Source: Sorghum bicolor
Lineage: Eukaryota > Streptophyta > Magnoliopsida > Poales > Poaceae
NCBI RefSeq assembly: GCF_000003195.3
Contig: NC_012871.2
Location: forward strand, 57,341,802 to 57,405,801
Length of the DNA: 64,000 bases
Reading direction: 5' to 3'
The notes beneath the pieces were generated by a model, which searched no databases, was not told where the DNA came from, and was given only the letters and a program-made list of their open reading frames with translations. The position numbers and the translations under genes were made by a program. Shown piece after piece: positions 1-11,483 of the stretch (positions are counted from its first letter, which is position 1; each line of letters begins with the position of its first letter).

Positions 1-2
1 AC

Positions 3-2242
3 GCCGGCGACTTCACGGTCACGGTTTCGGAAGAAACCCAGATCCAATCTGGGGCGACGACGGCGTCGGCTCCGACCACGCCGATACTGGCACCGAGCAC
101 CCGACCACTGCTTCCGCGCTACAAGGGAAAGAAGATTGATGGCTCGGACCTTCTCCGAGCTCTCGATCGCGCCGATCTCAAGCTTCTCGAAGCTTCCCGG
201 CTGGTAGATGGGATCTCGCGCCAGCTTGATCGAGCCTCGCCAACGGATTTTTTCAACTCCCACCGGCCAACTCGTGTAGTCACACACGAACGGCCAGGAA
301 CGTCTCTGACGATAACCTCTACTCTCTCAGAACGCTCCGTCAAACTCGAGGCTGGTCCTGATCAAGGCTCTCCTTATGGGCTGAACAACTCGGTCGTTCA
401 CTACTCACGGCACATCCAATCCCTCTTCAACGGGGCTGGTTGGTTGCCAAAACGGAGCAATCGACCAGCTCGTCACTACGTCAACATGGTGACGATCCGA
501 GAACTACGGGACGGCCAGGCTTCCAGCACAAACTCTAGCACTGGCTCCGTTCCTACTGAAGTCATAAACTCCGAGGACGAAGACTACGACCTGGATTTAC
601 CACAGTATCCTCCGGGTTTCTCTCGCTTTCCGGTCTTTCCACCCCGGCGAGGAGATCTTGTCTTCAATGTTAGCGCCGATGAGCCGGTCGTTGATGGAGA
701 GACAGACGAGCAAAGGCAGCTCTGCGAGCAGCGCAATACCGACCGCGCCCGACGACGCGCGGACGAGGAGCGACAACTCCCGCCACATAACCTCACCGAC
801 GCTTTCAACATGGTCGGGGATCGGCAAGTCTACAAAACGCCAAGCGCCAACGTGGCCGTCGCCATGGCCAACTTAGATCGACTCCCTGACACTCCCGAGT
901 ACCAGGGTGTCCGGTCCAGCGTGCGCGCACACCTGATCGCCGCGATGGGACAGACAGCCACTCTACTTAAAAGAGTCCAAGCTATCTCATATGCAGAGGT
1001 CTCCTCCGACCAGACCCATCACAGCCGAACCTCACCACAACCCAGCGACCACCACCGCAGCCGTTCCCCCAACGATCATCGAAAAGATTCACGGAGTGAC
1101 AATGGCGGCCGGGACGCTGGCGGCTACCGCGAGCAGAATCGCAGGCGTGGTCAGGAAGTAAACCAGCACAGGGATCTCCGATACAATATCCCTCCCAAAG
1201 ACGCCCGGAACCGCATCAACAGGCGCGCCACGGAGAGAGCAGTTCACGAAAACCTGCGTCGCATTGAGTACGATGCAACGCACGGTCCACCGGGCCTGAG
1301 ACAGTTCTCTTCACACCTCCGCCAGGTCGTGTGGCCCCGCAATTTCAAGCTCGAGAAACTCAAAAAATACGACGGCAAGGAAAACCTAGAGAACTGGATC
1401 ACTCTTTACGAGATCGCCGTCCGATCAGCAGCAGGAGATGAGCACGTCATGGCCAACTACTTCCCAGTAGTCCTCGACCAGGCTGGTCACCAGTGGCTCC
1501 TAGGCCTACCCGAGGACTCTTTCGACCCTTGGGAAGAACTACGCCAAGCTTTCATCGACAACTTCATCGCCACCTGTGAGCAGCCTGGGAACAAGTACGA
1601 CCTCGAAAGGATAAGGGACAGGAAAAATGAGCCTCTGCGCGATTACATCCGACGATTCTCGGATAGCGCCTTAAGATCCCGAAAATATCCCACGACGAGG
1701 CCATATCCGCTTTCATCAAGGGGCTACGCTTCCATGAAGCACTGAGGAACAAGCTGCTGCGCAAAAGACCAACAACGATGGCCGAGCTTCTTGCCACGGC
1801 TAAAAACTACGCCGACGCCGACGACGCAGAAAAACTCATTCGGGATGATGCGAGAGGACCCGACCAGCCTCCTCGACGAGACGACAGTCGAGGTCGTTTC
1901 GACAATAGGAACCATCGTCGCCCCGACAACCGGGATAACAGAGAAGGCTGGCGGCGTGACAATCGCGATGACTTCAGAGGCAAACGCCCTCGCGACCACG
2001 ACCATGAGGTTAATACGGTCAAGCGTCCTAACGGGCGACGTGACTACCAGGAAGACTACAACAAGACGTTGAAGGGGCCATGCCAGCTACACCCAAAATC
2101 TAACCACACGATGGAGGAATGCCGCGTCCTCAAAAACATCTATACGCGGCGGGCTGCTCAGGACGACCCCGCCAATAAAGGCGGGAAACAAGACGGGCGC
2201 GATCATGAAGACGAGGACGAGGACCAGGATAGGGACCCATGA
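3..2242 (+). pseudogene. gag: E1 gag, 5'-truncated by window and frameshifted
   Basis: Structural protein of the virus-like particle. The frame is open from base 3, so the true start lies upstream. Residues encoded at about 1340-1670 form the retrotransposon gag domain (helical, WxLGLPEDSFDPWEEL-type core, ending in LRDYIRRFSD). Near 1668 the frame shifts and gag continues in another frame (1678-2242) with an Arg/Asp-rich tail. That tail holds a C-x2-H-x5-H-x4-C motif (CQLHPKSNHTMEEC) in place of the usual CCHC zinc knuckle. A TGA at 2240-2242 then separates it from the in-frame protease. I read the frameshift as decay, because the frame is conserved on both sides. Confidence 0.8.
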
Positions 2243-3088
2243 CACCAGTATGTCAGTCCTACCGACGTGGTCCACTCCATCTTCGGGGGCAAGGTCTCCA
2301 CCGAGTCTAAGCGAGAAAGAAAGCTCTTAAAGAGAGCCTGCCTCAACATAGACAACACGGATGGCCTGATCGCCGATCCGAAATTTCCTCCCTGGTCGCA
2401 CAGGGAAATCTCCTTCAGCAGGAAGGATCAGTGGGCCGCTATCCCGGAGCCAGGTCGCTTCCCTCTAATCTTGGACCCTTGCATCAACAGCATCAGATTC
2501 GAGCGTGTGCTCGTGGACGGAGGAAGTTCCATTGACATCCTCTTTCGCAACAGCTTGCCCGCCCTCAAGATATCTCCGGCACAGCTAAAACCCAACGACG
2601 CTCAATTCTGGGGAGTCTTGCCAGGTCAAAGTTCAGTGCCCCTCGGACAGATAACACTGCCTGTCCAATTTGGCACACCCGACCACTTTCGAACAGAGTT
2701 CGTCAACTTTGTGGTCGCCGACTTTGATGGAACTTACCACGCTATACTGGGCCGACCATCGCTGACAAAGTTCATGGCAGTTCCACATTACTCATACCTG
2801 GTCCTCAAAATGCCTACAGAGAAGGGCGTCCTAACTGTCAAAGGCAATGTCTACACTGCATATACTTGCGAGGAGGAGAGCTTCAAGATCACCGAAGCAA
2901 TTGATCTTTCAATTCGCATGGCAGAAACAGCAGCCCAAGCTGCACAGCTCCCTCCCGACCAGCTCCGACTACTCGAGCAGGAGACCACCAGGAAGAATTC
3001 AAAATCTAAGGAGCACAAGGAAGTACAGCTGGTGGAAGGCAGCCCCGAGAAGACGGCCCTCATCGGGGCCAACCTGGATCCTAAATAG
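2243..3088 (+). CDS. pol: E1 aspartic protease region
   Basis: Retropepsin-like segment in frame with the end of gag. The active-site motif reads LVDGGSSIDILF (about 2512-2547), so the catalytic triplet is D-G-G rather than D-T/S-G, as in the other two Tat elements here. Further on, HAILGRPSLTKF matches the usual second conserved block of plant Ty3 proteases. The segment ends at a TAG (3086-3088) in the context GAT CCT AAA TAG GAA. The next codons continue in the same frame into reverse transcriptase. The first Met-like start is a GTG at 2267; the protein was probably released from a polyprotein. Confidence 0.8.
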   Translation, partial: HQYVSPTDVVHSIFGGKVSTESKRERKLLKRACLNIDNTDGLIADPKFPPWSHREISFSRKDQWAAIPEPGRFPLILDPCINSIRFERVLVDGGSSIDILFRNSLPALKISPAQLKPNDAQFWGVLPGQSSVPLGQITLPVQFGTPDHFRTEFVNFVVADFDGTYHAILGRPSLTKFMAVPHYSYLVLKMPTEKGVLTVKGNVYTAYTCEEESFKITEAIDLSIRMAETAAQAAQLPPDQLRLLEQETTRKNSKSKEHKEVQLVEGSPEKTALIGANLDPK

Positions 3089-5740
3089 GAAGACGCGCTC
3101 GTCAGGTTTCTAAGGGACAACATGAGCGTTTTCGCATGGAAACCCGCAGACATGCCCGGCGTCCCACGAAACCTGATCGAGCACTCCTTAAATGTCTCGA
3201 AGACCGCAAGACCCATTAAGCAAAAGCTGTGACGGTTCGCTCGTGACAAAAAGGAGGCTATTAGGACAGAAATAACACGGCTTCTAGCAGCCGGATTCAT
3301 AAAAGAAGTGTATCATCCCGATTGGCTCGCCAATCCGGTTCTTGTACGCAAAAAGGATAATGAATGGAGAATGTGCGTTGATTACACTGATCTCAATAAA
3401 CACTGTCCTAAAGATCCTTTTGGTCTACCTCGCATCGACGAGGTGGTCGACTCAACGGCTGGATGCGAACTCCTCTCCTTCCTAGACTGCTACTCTGGTT
3501 ACCACCAGATCTCGCTAAAGGAAGATGATCAGATCAAAACGTCTTTCATTACTCCTTTCGGCGCATACTGCTACACGACCATGTCTTTTGGACTCAAAAA
3601 CACTGGAGCCACCTATCAACGGCCCATCCAGCAATGCCTCCACGACGAGATTCGTGATGACCTCGTCGAGGCTTATGTAGACGACGTCGTCGTCAAAACA
3701 AGGGACGCAAGCACCCTAATCGACAACTTAGACCGAACCTTTAAGGCACTAAACAAGTACAAATGGAAGCTTAACCCCAATAAGTGCATCTTTGGGGTCC
3801 CTTCTGGTCTACTGCTTGGCAACGTCGTCAGCCGCGACGGCATACGACCGAATCCTTCAAAAGTAAAAGCAGTGCTCGACATGCGACCACCTAAGAATGT
3901 CAAGGATATTCAGAAGCTCACCGGATGTATGGCCGCCCTCAGCCGCTTCATCTCAAGACTAGGAGAAAAAGGCCTCCCTTTCTTCAAACTCTTGAAGGCC
4001 TCGGAAAAATTCTCCTGGACCGAAGAAGCTAACGCTGCGTTCACCCAGCTCAAGACTTTCCTCACCTCACCGCCTGTTCTCACAGTGCCTCAGCCCAATG
4101 AAGACCTACTCCTTTACATTGCAGCAACCGACAGGGTTGTCTCAACGGCAATAGTCGTCGAGCGAGACGACCCAGGCCACGTCTATAAGGTCCAGAGACC
4201 TGTTTATTTCATAAGCGAAGTTTTAAACGAGTCCAAGGCCAGATACCCACAAATACAGAAGCTCATATACGCCATTCTAATAACGTCGAGGAAGCTAAAG
4301 CACTACTTCGATGGCCATCGGGTCCTGGTAACCACCAGCTTCCCTCTGGGGGATATTCTGCGCAATAAAGATGCCAACGGCAGAATTGTAAAATGGGCAA
4401 TGGAATTATGCCCATTCTCCCTGGATTTCCAGAGCCGCACCACAGTCAAGTCTCAGGCCCTGGTCGATTTCATTGCAGAGTGGACGGACCTCAATGAGCC
4501 TCTCGTTTCCGACGTCTCCGACAACTGGTCAATGTTCTTTGACGGGTCTTTGAACATCAACGGCGCCGGCGCTGGGATACTTTTCGTGTCGCCTAACAAG
4601 GACAAACTGTGCTACGTCCTTAGGATCCTCTTCCCGGTGTCAAACAACGTCGCCGAGTACGAAGCATGCTTGCATGGCATACGACTAGCCGTCGAGTTGG
4701 GAGTCAAACGCCTCTACGTCCATGGCGACTCCGCTTTAGTTATCAACCAGCTCAACAAGGAATGGGACGCAACCCACGAGAAGATGGACCTCTACTGCAA
4801 AGAAATCCACAAACGGGAATCCAACTTCTATGGCATAGAGTACATCCACGTGGTCCGGGATAAGAACCAGGCAGCGGATGCGTTGTCAAAGTTAGGGTCA
4901 TCTCGGGCCCAGATCCCGCGAGGTGTTTTCGTCCAAGACATCCATGAGCCAAGTGTGGGCACAGGCCTGCTCGAAAAACAACCAAATGAGGCAATGCTCA
5001 TAGACGACACCACTCCGACAACCAGCAGCCGTGATTGGCGCACCCCGTTCATCACGTATATATCGCACGGGTCGGGTTTCCAGGATAAAACGGAGAACGA
5101 GCGCCTCATTCGACGATCAAAGAATTACATACTGGTGGACGGCAAACTTATGCGCAAAAATGCAAGTTCTGAAGTGCTGCTCAAATGTATATCCCAAGAT
5201 GATGGCATCAAGCTCTTGGACGACATACACGCCGGATCCTGCGGCAACCACGCGGCCTCCAGAACACTGGTCGGGAACGCTTTCCGAGCAGGTTTTTACT
5301 GGCCAACCGCGGTCGCCGACGCAGAAAAACTGGTCCAACATTGTGAAGGATGCCAGTTCTTTGCCAAGAGGACTCACGTACCTGCTCACGAGATTCAAAC
5401 TATTCCGTCATCCTGGCCCTTCGCCTGCTGGGGCCTCGACATGATCGGGCCATTTAAACCGGCTCCCGGCAACTTTAAGTTCGTTTTCGTGTTAATCGAC
5501 AAATTCTCGAAGTGGATCGAATACATGCCACTGGTCAAAGCGACCTCCGAGAAAGCTGTCGAGTTTCTCAATCAAATCATACACAGATTCGGGATCCCCA
5601 ACAGTATAATCACCGACCTGGGCACTCAGTTCACTGGCACTATATTCTGGGACTTCTGCGATGATAGGGGCATAGTCATCAAATACGTGTCAGTAGCTCA
5701 CCCACGAGCAAATGGTCAAGTAGAACGCGCGAACGGATGA
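3089..5740 (+). pseudogene. pol: E1 reverse transcriptase - RNase H - integrase, interrupted
   Basis: In frame after the UAG at 3086. A second in-frame stop, TGA, lies at 3230-3232. RT motifs follow: [12 protein letters not shown], then [11 protein letters not shown], then the catalytic YVDD (about 3674-3685). An RNase H-like region ends near 4490. A second RNase H domain ([37 protein letters not shown]) occupies about 4530-4900; two RNase H regions in a row are typical of Tat elements. The integrase H-H-C-C finger lies near 5240-5360, followed by the core with [15 protein letters not shown] and NGQVERANG. The frame ends in TGA at 5738-5740, which overlaps the ATG of the next frame (5737). 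This looks like a one-base loss within the integrase core. Confidence 0.85.
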
Positions 5741-6273
5741 TCATTGATGCCCTAAAGAAAAGGCTGTACACCGAGAACGATAGAGCGCCTGGTCGATGGA
5801 TGAAAGAGTTACCGGCCGTGGTCTGGGGTCTCCGAACACAGGCCAGTCGCAATACAGGCGCATCACCCTACTTCATGGTTTATGGCTCCGAGGCAGTGCT
5901 CCCGTCTGATGTAACCTTCAGATCTCCAAGAGTTGAAAACTTCGACCAGTCAACGGCTGACAACGCCAGGGAGCTCGAAATCAACTGCATGGAGGAAAAG
6001 CATCTAATTTCATGTCTTCGAACAGCAAAGTATCTCGAAGTCATCAGGCGATACCATAACAGGAACGTCAAAGACCGTTCTTTCGTGGTCGGTGATCTGG
6101 TACTCAAGTGGAAAACAAGCCAGGAAGGAGCGCACAAGTTATCCACGCCTTGGGAAGGACCCTTTGTGATCGTCGAAGTCACGCGTCCTACATCTTACAG
6201 ACTGGCGCATCCAGATGGAACACGTCTGCCTAATTCCTGGCACATAGATAAACTGCGCCGTTTTTATCCATAA
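5737..6273 (+). pseudogene. pol: E1 integrase C-terminal part
   Basis: This continues the integrase after the frame break at 5737. Visible blocks are the conserved W-GLRT-type stretch, the SPYFMVYGSEAVLPSD block typical of plant Ty3 integrases, and a C-terminal beta-barrel with GDLVLKWK and WEGPFVIVEV. It ends LRRFYP-stop, the standard end of Tat polyproteins. There is no chromodomain, as expected for a non-chromovirus. Confidence 0.85.
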
Positions 6274-6569
6274 AGTTCAGCACCTTTTGCTTGTAAGTTC
6301 ATCATAATTAGCAATAATAAAAGTTTTTCTTTTTCGCTATGTATTGTTTACATGCAGAGCTTCCGACGAGTGGAACAGTTTTCCTCTGCGGCGAAGATTC
6401 TTAACGACTATCAATCAAACACAGTGATACATCACTCAGACAACATTGCAGCGCTCAAAACCATGGTCATGACAAAAATCAAACTTTATTACAAGCTTTA
6501 CATACAAAGTTTATAATAAACACCCCGCCGAGCGGCTCCTAGTCTACTCCTACAGACTATCCTACAGGC
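6274..6569. other. E1 spacer between integrase and antisense gene
   Basis: AT-rich spacer between two convergent genes: the pol stop at 6273 and the antisense-gene stop at 6570. It contains several AATAAA-like strings (AATAATAAAAG near 6311 on the plus strand, TTTATTA near 6481 and 6511 read on the minus strand). These could serve as polyadenylation signals for either transcript. No coding signal was seen. Confidence 0.5.
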
Positions 6570-9500
6570 CTACTGCTCGGGCTGATCACCCGCCTGGCCT
6601 TGCTGCTCGGACGAAGGGGTCGGGGCCACCGGCGCCTGGCTGGTCGAGACCGCAGGCGTCGATCGCCCATCTCTGGCAATGGACGCCCCCGATAACTCCC
6701 TGGCCGATCTGTCTGACCCCGGCTGGTCGGGGGGAGTGGCTGTCCCACATAGGTTAATGTCGCCGATCACTGTCGACGACAAGTCAAGCAGGCCAGCTCG
6801 AAGATCGTCTGCCTCCTGCGGGCCAACTTCCTTGGGGTACCCCCTCTCCAGCCTGGACAGGTCGACCAGGGGATAGTGGGCGCGTACCATGCTGAGGACA
6901 TGCGCGCCGGCGAACTCCCCGGCGTCCTTGACGAACTGCTGGAGCCAGTCCCACGCCCGTTGTGCCTTCTCGACTGGCGTCAGCTTCGGCGCGCGGGGCT
7001 GGTCTTCAGGAAGCTCGGGACTGATCAAGTCCAGAACCAGGGCTACTCCTTTCTAAAGCTTAATGCAGTTTGTCTTCCAGGAGTCCCGATCCTTGATCAG
7101 CTCGTCTAAGTGCTTTTTGGTATTTACTTTGAGCACTACAGACCAAGCAGAAGGTTAGTTCCAGAACAATAAAAGGAACGTTGAGCAGCCAAATAAAAAA
7201 GGGGGCGGCAAGGTTATTACCAGACAACTCCTCATTCCTGTGGCCTGGCTCCTCGCCTGCTCGGTGCCCGGCCTCCAGCGCCCCGGCAAGCTCTTGGCCG
7301 AGCTGCTCCTTCTCTTGCTGGAGGCGCGCGACCTCCTCCTCCTCCAAGTCTACAGGAACAAACCCCTGGTCAACAAAACTAACCACGCGGCTACATACAA
7401 CTGCTCGGGGTATGTGACTGACCTATCCGTTGCCGATACTGGTCGGCTAAACACCGAGTGAGCTCGAGACGACGCTCTTTCTGAGCACTCATCTCGGCCA
7501 CTTTCTCCCCAACTTCCGACCGAAGCCGGTCCACCTCCGCGGACAGGGCCTTGTTCTCGGCCACAATGCCCTCTATTTGGTCGAAGCACCTCTTCCGGTA
7601 CTTCGCCGTTTTCATCGCGCCCTGCAAGAAGAACACATGTCGGCCCAGGAACACAGCACATAAGTGTTGAGCAGCACAAAGGACCACTTACCTTAACCTC
7701 GTCCACAAGACGCTTGGCAGCACGCTCCACCCTTGCGGCCTCTTCCGTCTCCGCGAGCTCTTCGTGTCCGATGAAGTGGTCCCCGCGTTGGCGCCACACG
7801 TAGACGTGCTGGCGGCCATCACGGGGACGACCTTCAATCTCCTCCACGTCGTCGTCAGAGGCCGCCTGGGTCTCCTCGTTCGCCGCACTGCCACCGGCTG
7901 TGGTCGCAGGCATCACCGGCCCCTGGTCCAGGCCAGGGGAGCCTGCAGGCGAAGAGGTCCCTGCCCGGGGCGGTGTTGGGACTCCCCTCTCCTCGGTCGG
8001 GGGAGGAGTCGGGACCCTGTCTTCCTCCTCCACGATGTTACTTGGGGGAGGGGTCCTCGTAGCCTCCTCATCCCTCGTCGGGGTGCTCGCCGCGGTTTTT
8101 GCTGAGGCCGGATGCTCCTCGGCGCTCTCGGCCACGGTTGTTGCCGCGGGCTGCTCCGTGGTCTGCGGCGCGATGCCCACAGCGGCAGCAACGGGCTCAG
8201 CCACCCTCTGGCCAGCAACATGGTCAGGGTCGACGTCCGACGCCGCGCTAGCATTAAGACGACATTTAAAATGTCAAAACGCAGCAACGAAACGCAAAAC
8301 ATCACAGCACGAAAGTATGAATGCACACTTACAGGTCAGAGCGCCGGTGTGTTGCGGTGAACCTCCTCTTGGTCCTACCGGTCGGCGCCTGCGCCCCCGT
8401 CCCTACAACGCGCGTCGGCTCGACATGCGGTGCAGGCGGGTCACCGGTCACCTGACCAGTGGCAGCCGGTGCAACGTCCAGACGACTGCGAGGCCTCCGG
8501 ACCAACGACGGCGCAGCCTCCTCCTCCTCATCGTCGTCATCGGCGATCCGGACGAGCTGACGGCGCTTTGGCGCCTGGCTGCTCTCTGCCGACAGCGTTG
8601 CCGCAGGGGAGGGGTCTGCTGCCATTGGCCTTTTCCCCGCCACTCTTTCCTCAGTGGTCGGGGCGGGGTGGTTCTGCTCCTCCTCACTGCTGGTGTACCG
8701 AGTACACCGAGCAGCGTCGTCCTCTGGCGGATCTTCCCCCGCGGGATTCTCCATGCCAGGTGCCAGTGATATGTACACTGTGCACCGGTCAACGTCTCCG
8801 ATCTACAACAGTAGCAAAGACAAGTTAACAACTAAGAAGAATAAGAGCTAAGGAGGTATCATCAGTCAGTAACATTACCTTAGGAGCTGGTCGCCCCAGC
8901 TTGAAGGCCTGCACCTGATCACTGCCTCGAACGAAGCTGTTGTCTGCAAAGTTGAACAGCTCGTTCAACAGTTGTTGCACTTCAGCTTTCTCCAAGACCT
9001 CAGGCGTCATCCTGGTCGGGTCCTGGCTCCCAGCGTATTCGTACGCCAAGTGCACCCTCTTCTGGCAGGGCATCACCCGACGACAGACGAAGTTGCCGAC
9101 CACTCCCAGCCCGTCCAAACGCGACCAGTCAATCAGCTTCATCAAGTCCGCTACTTGACCGGTGAACTCTGGGCGGTCGGTCCAACTGACCCTCTTCTCG
9201 GGAATGTATCCCACGTCGCAGAACGTGGAGCTGCCCGGCTCTTCCATGACGTAGAACCACTTCTTGTACCATTCGGTGAGAGAAGTGTTCCATGGGCAGT
9301 TTAGATACCGGTTCTTCATCCCGTCACGAAGATTGAGGCATACTCCACCTGCAATCTTGGAGCCTCCAACCGCTCCCTTCTTCCTCAAGCAGAAAAGATA
9401 ACGGAAAAGATCGAAGTGCGGCTCTATTCCAACATAGGCCTCGCACAGATGGATAAAAGTGGAAATAAGAAGAATTGAGTTCGGGTGCAGATTGCAGATC

Positions 9501-9766
9501 TCGATCTCATAGTACAGAAGAAGCCCTTGGAGAAAAGGATGGACAGGGACCCCAAAACCCCTCTTGAGAAAATCTTCGAAAACTACAATCTCACCGGCAC
9601 GGGGGTCGGGGTAGCTCTCCCCCTCTGGCGCCCTCCAGCCGCCGAGCTCTTGGCTGTGCAGTAGCCCCATGTCGGCGAGGTCGTTGAGGGACTTCACGCT
9701 GCTCCGGGACTTTTTCCATTCCTTAGCCATCAGCTCGGCCCTCTTCTTGGAGTCGCTCTTCGCCAT
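6570..9766 (-). CDS. E1 antisense gene, six exons, gypsy-type transposon domain
   Basis: Gene on the strand opposite gag-pol. Predicted exons (minus strand): 9766-8879, 8802-8333, 8247-7692, 7621-7423, 7365-7221 and 7135-6570. The introns are 57-85 bp, all GT...AG. Reading frame is preserved across every junction except intron 4, where a G-run at 7363-7366 puts the frame out by one base. Exon 1 (296 aa) resembles the 'putative gypsy-type transposon' (Transposase_28) domain: DFLKRGFGVPVHPFLQGLLL, HLCEAYVGIEPHF, LNLRDGMKNRYL. Exons 2-3 are acidic and Pro-rich. Exons 4-5 are heptad-like, consistent with a coiled coil. A TAG at 7053-7055 interrupts exon 6. Function is unknown; a DNA- or chromatin-binding role is only a guess. 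Confidence 0.7.
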
Positions 9767-9876
9767 TAACGTTGCAGGAGTGACTGCGAGTTGGGAGGAT
9801 TGACGGTGGTTGTAGAAGGCAAGAACGGAATGCTTGAAGGCGATGGCAGGGTAAGCAATACGAGGGTACTGTCAGG

Positions 9877-9884
9877 CTTTTATA
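9877..9884 (-). promoter_or_regulatory. TATA box of the E1 antisense gene
   Basis: Minus strand TTTATAAAAGCC lies about 115 bp upstream of the antisense ATG at 9766. It sits in otherwise GC-richer sequence, the usual plant core-promoter arrangement. It is separate from the LTR promoter. Confidence 0.6.
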
Positions 9885-10169
9885 AACCACAACTCCACCC
9901 CTCCCACTTCCCGCATTCTTGGGAAGTGCACGGGCCCAACGGCGGACGCGGCGCTTCGGTTTTCAATAATTACCGACAGTTAATACGGTGGCCTTTTTGT
10001 TTAATTGATGGTTTCCTTTTCTCGAACCGCGCAAAGAGCGGCTGCACAGTTACCAGGTGCACCTTTTCACGCAACCATCTAGCAATGCGTCAGGAGGTCT
10101 CGTCACGTCACTAATTTATGTGGTAAGATGCTTTTTTTAAAATAACAGACAAAAATTGGTGGAGGATCA

Positions 10170-10480
10170 ACGTTCCTAGGGACTACGCCGACCACCGAGC
10201 ACTGTATGCTCGGGGACTGGTTGCCCAGTTTCGCTAGCTCAGAGATCAGGGGACTGCACCGACTACAGAGCACTGTATGCTCGGGGACTGGTCGCCCAGT
10301 CCGTCAGCTCGGAGATCTGGAGACTGCACCAACCACCGAGCACTGTATGCTCGGGGACTGGTCGCCCAGTCCGCCAGCTCGGGGATCTGGGGACCGCATC
10401 GACCACCGAGCACTGTACGCTCGGGGACTGGTCGACCAGCCCGCCAGATTGGAAGAATTAGGGACTATGCCAATTACCAA
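10170..10480 (+). repeat. Tandem array of ~70-bp units containing GCTCGGGGACT
   Basis: Four imperfect units with a spacing of 70-71 bp (motif starts 10208, 10279, 10349, 10419). Each reads roughly ACCGAGCACTGTATGCTCGGGGACTGGTCGCCCAGT. Three more degenerate copies of the GCTCGGGGACT core follow at 10539, 10606 and 10718. The core matches the polypurine tract just before the LTR (11014). The array lies between the antisense-gene promoter and the 3' LTR. Confidence 0.85.
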
Positions 10481-11013
10481 GACATTATCTGCTCGGAACT
10501 GATTGATAAGTTTATCTGATGGCAAACGAGCATGAGATGCTCGGGGACTTGATAATTTTAATTTTTTAGACCTTGCTATAAGGCTTATACTTCGCCTTCC
10601 AGCAAGCTCGGGGACTACATCGGTACGATGCATCTGGCGATGCATCTTGATTTCAGAATTTCTCTGAGTACTTTTCTTCTGACCCTGGCACCACGTGTCT
10701 ACGCCACCTACTACCAGGCTCGGGGACTAAGTGGGCACACTTCACCTTGCGGTGAACATGCTTGCTTTTTGAAGATCTGTGCTTTTCAGAAAAGTAAAGT
10801 GGGCACACTTCACCAGGAAAGAAGTCTTTTTTAATTTAGAACACCATGCATTCTTCGAACAACCTGCTTCTTCGATGTCAGTGTTGATCAACTGTCTTTT
10901 GAGTTGGTCAAAACACCATTGCAACTATTTGGGTGATTTTCTTGCTTATTGAAGACGTCATGCCTGACTGATCGAAGAAGCTCAAGACGGCGTGCTACAT
11001 CATAATACATGGT
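10481..11013. other. E1 noncoding 3' region before the polypurine tract
   Basis: No gene seen. It contains scattered GCTCGGGGACT copies and two copies of a short repeat, AAGTGGGCACACTTCACC (10729 and 10797, the second starting AAAGTGGGC). This belongs to the internal 3' region of E1. Confidence 0.5.
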
Positions 11014-11027
11014 GTTCGGGGACTAGC
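11014..11027 (+). promoter_or_regulatory. E1 polypurine tract
   Basis: GTTCGGGGACTAGC lies immediately before the LTR start TGTGGGGGTATAAAC. Plus-strand DNA synthesis is primed here in LTR elements. It is purine-rich but imperfect, as in E4 (GCTCGGGGGCTAC). Confidence 0.65.
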
Positions 11028-11483
11028 TGTGGGGGTATAAACCCCTATACCTTCACGGCTAGACTTGAGCTAGGAGGCTTAGCCCATTACGAGACAAGAT
11101 CGATGCTTGATCCGACTGCTCGGAGTTTCACGCAAGAAAACAAGACGTGGAGATCAAGCAGGATTCTAGTCGGTTAGAATAGAAATTGATATCAAACTAT
11201 CTATGGCAATTGTAACCGACTAGGATTAGTTTCCGGATCTGTAACCCTGCCCTCTGGACTATATAAGGAGAGGCAAGGGACCCCCCTAGGCAATTCATCT
11301 CAACACAATCCAATACAATCAGACGCAGGACGTAGGTATTACGCCCACACGGCGGCCGAACCTGGATAAAAACCTTGTCTGTGTCTTGCGTCACCATCGA
11401 GTTCGTAGTTTGCGCACCGTCTACCGATAAACTACTACCGTGGGCATACCCCAAGGTAGACTGCCGACCAGCTTTCGTCGACA
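11028..11483 (+). repeat. E1 3' LTR (456 bp)
   Basis: Begins TGTGGGGGTATAAACCCC and ends GCTTTCGTCGACA, giving the canonical TG...CA termini. A TATA box (TATATAAG, 11260-11267) precedes the probable transcription start, and a leader with CAATCCAATACAATC follows. The partner LTR is outside the window, so divergence cannot be judged. Confidence 0.8.

Larger units (their letters stand above)
1..11483 (+). mobile_element. E1: Ty3 LTR retrotransposon, Tat lineage, 5' end outside window
   Basis: The window opens inside gag and runs through protease, reverse transcriptase, two RNase H-like regions and integrase on the plus strand. An antisense gene follows, then a tandem-repeat block and a 456-bp 3' LTR. 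The second RNase H region ahead of integrase, and the antisense gene between integrase and LTR, are marks of the Tat lineage. The copy is decayed: a gag frameshift near 1668, in-frame stops at 2240, 3086 and 3230, and a frame break at 5737. The 5' LTR, PBS and left target-site duplication lie outside the window; the first 5 bp after the element are TGTAT. Confidence 0.9.

Noticed and set aside
7900..8828. Plus-strand frames up to 289 aa opposite the E1 antisense gene
   Set aside because: Shadows; the minus-strand model has matching splice sites and domain content.
10170..10480. Regular ~70-bp repeats resembling a CRISPR array
   Set aside because: Plant retrotransposon context, full-unit tandem repetition with no unique spacers, and a polypurine-tract core in each unit.
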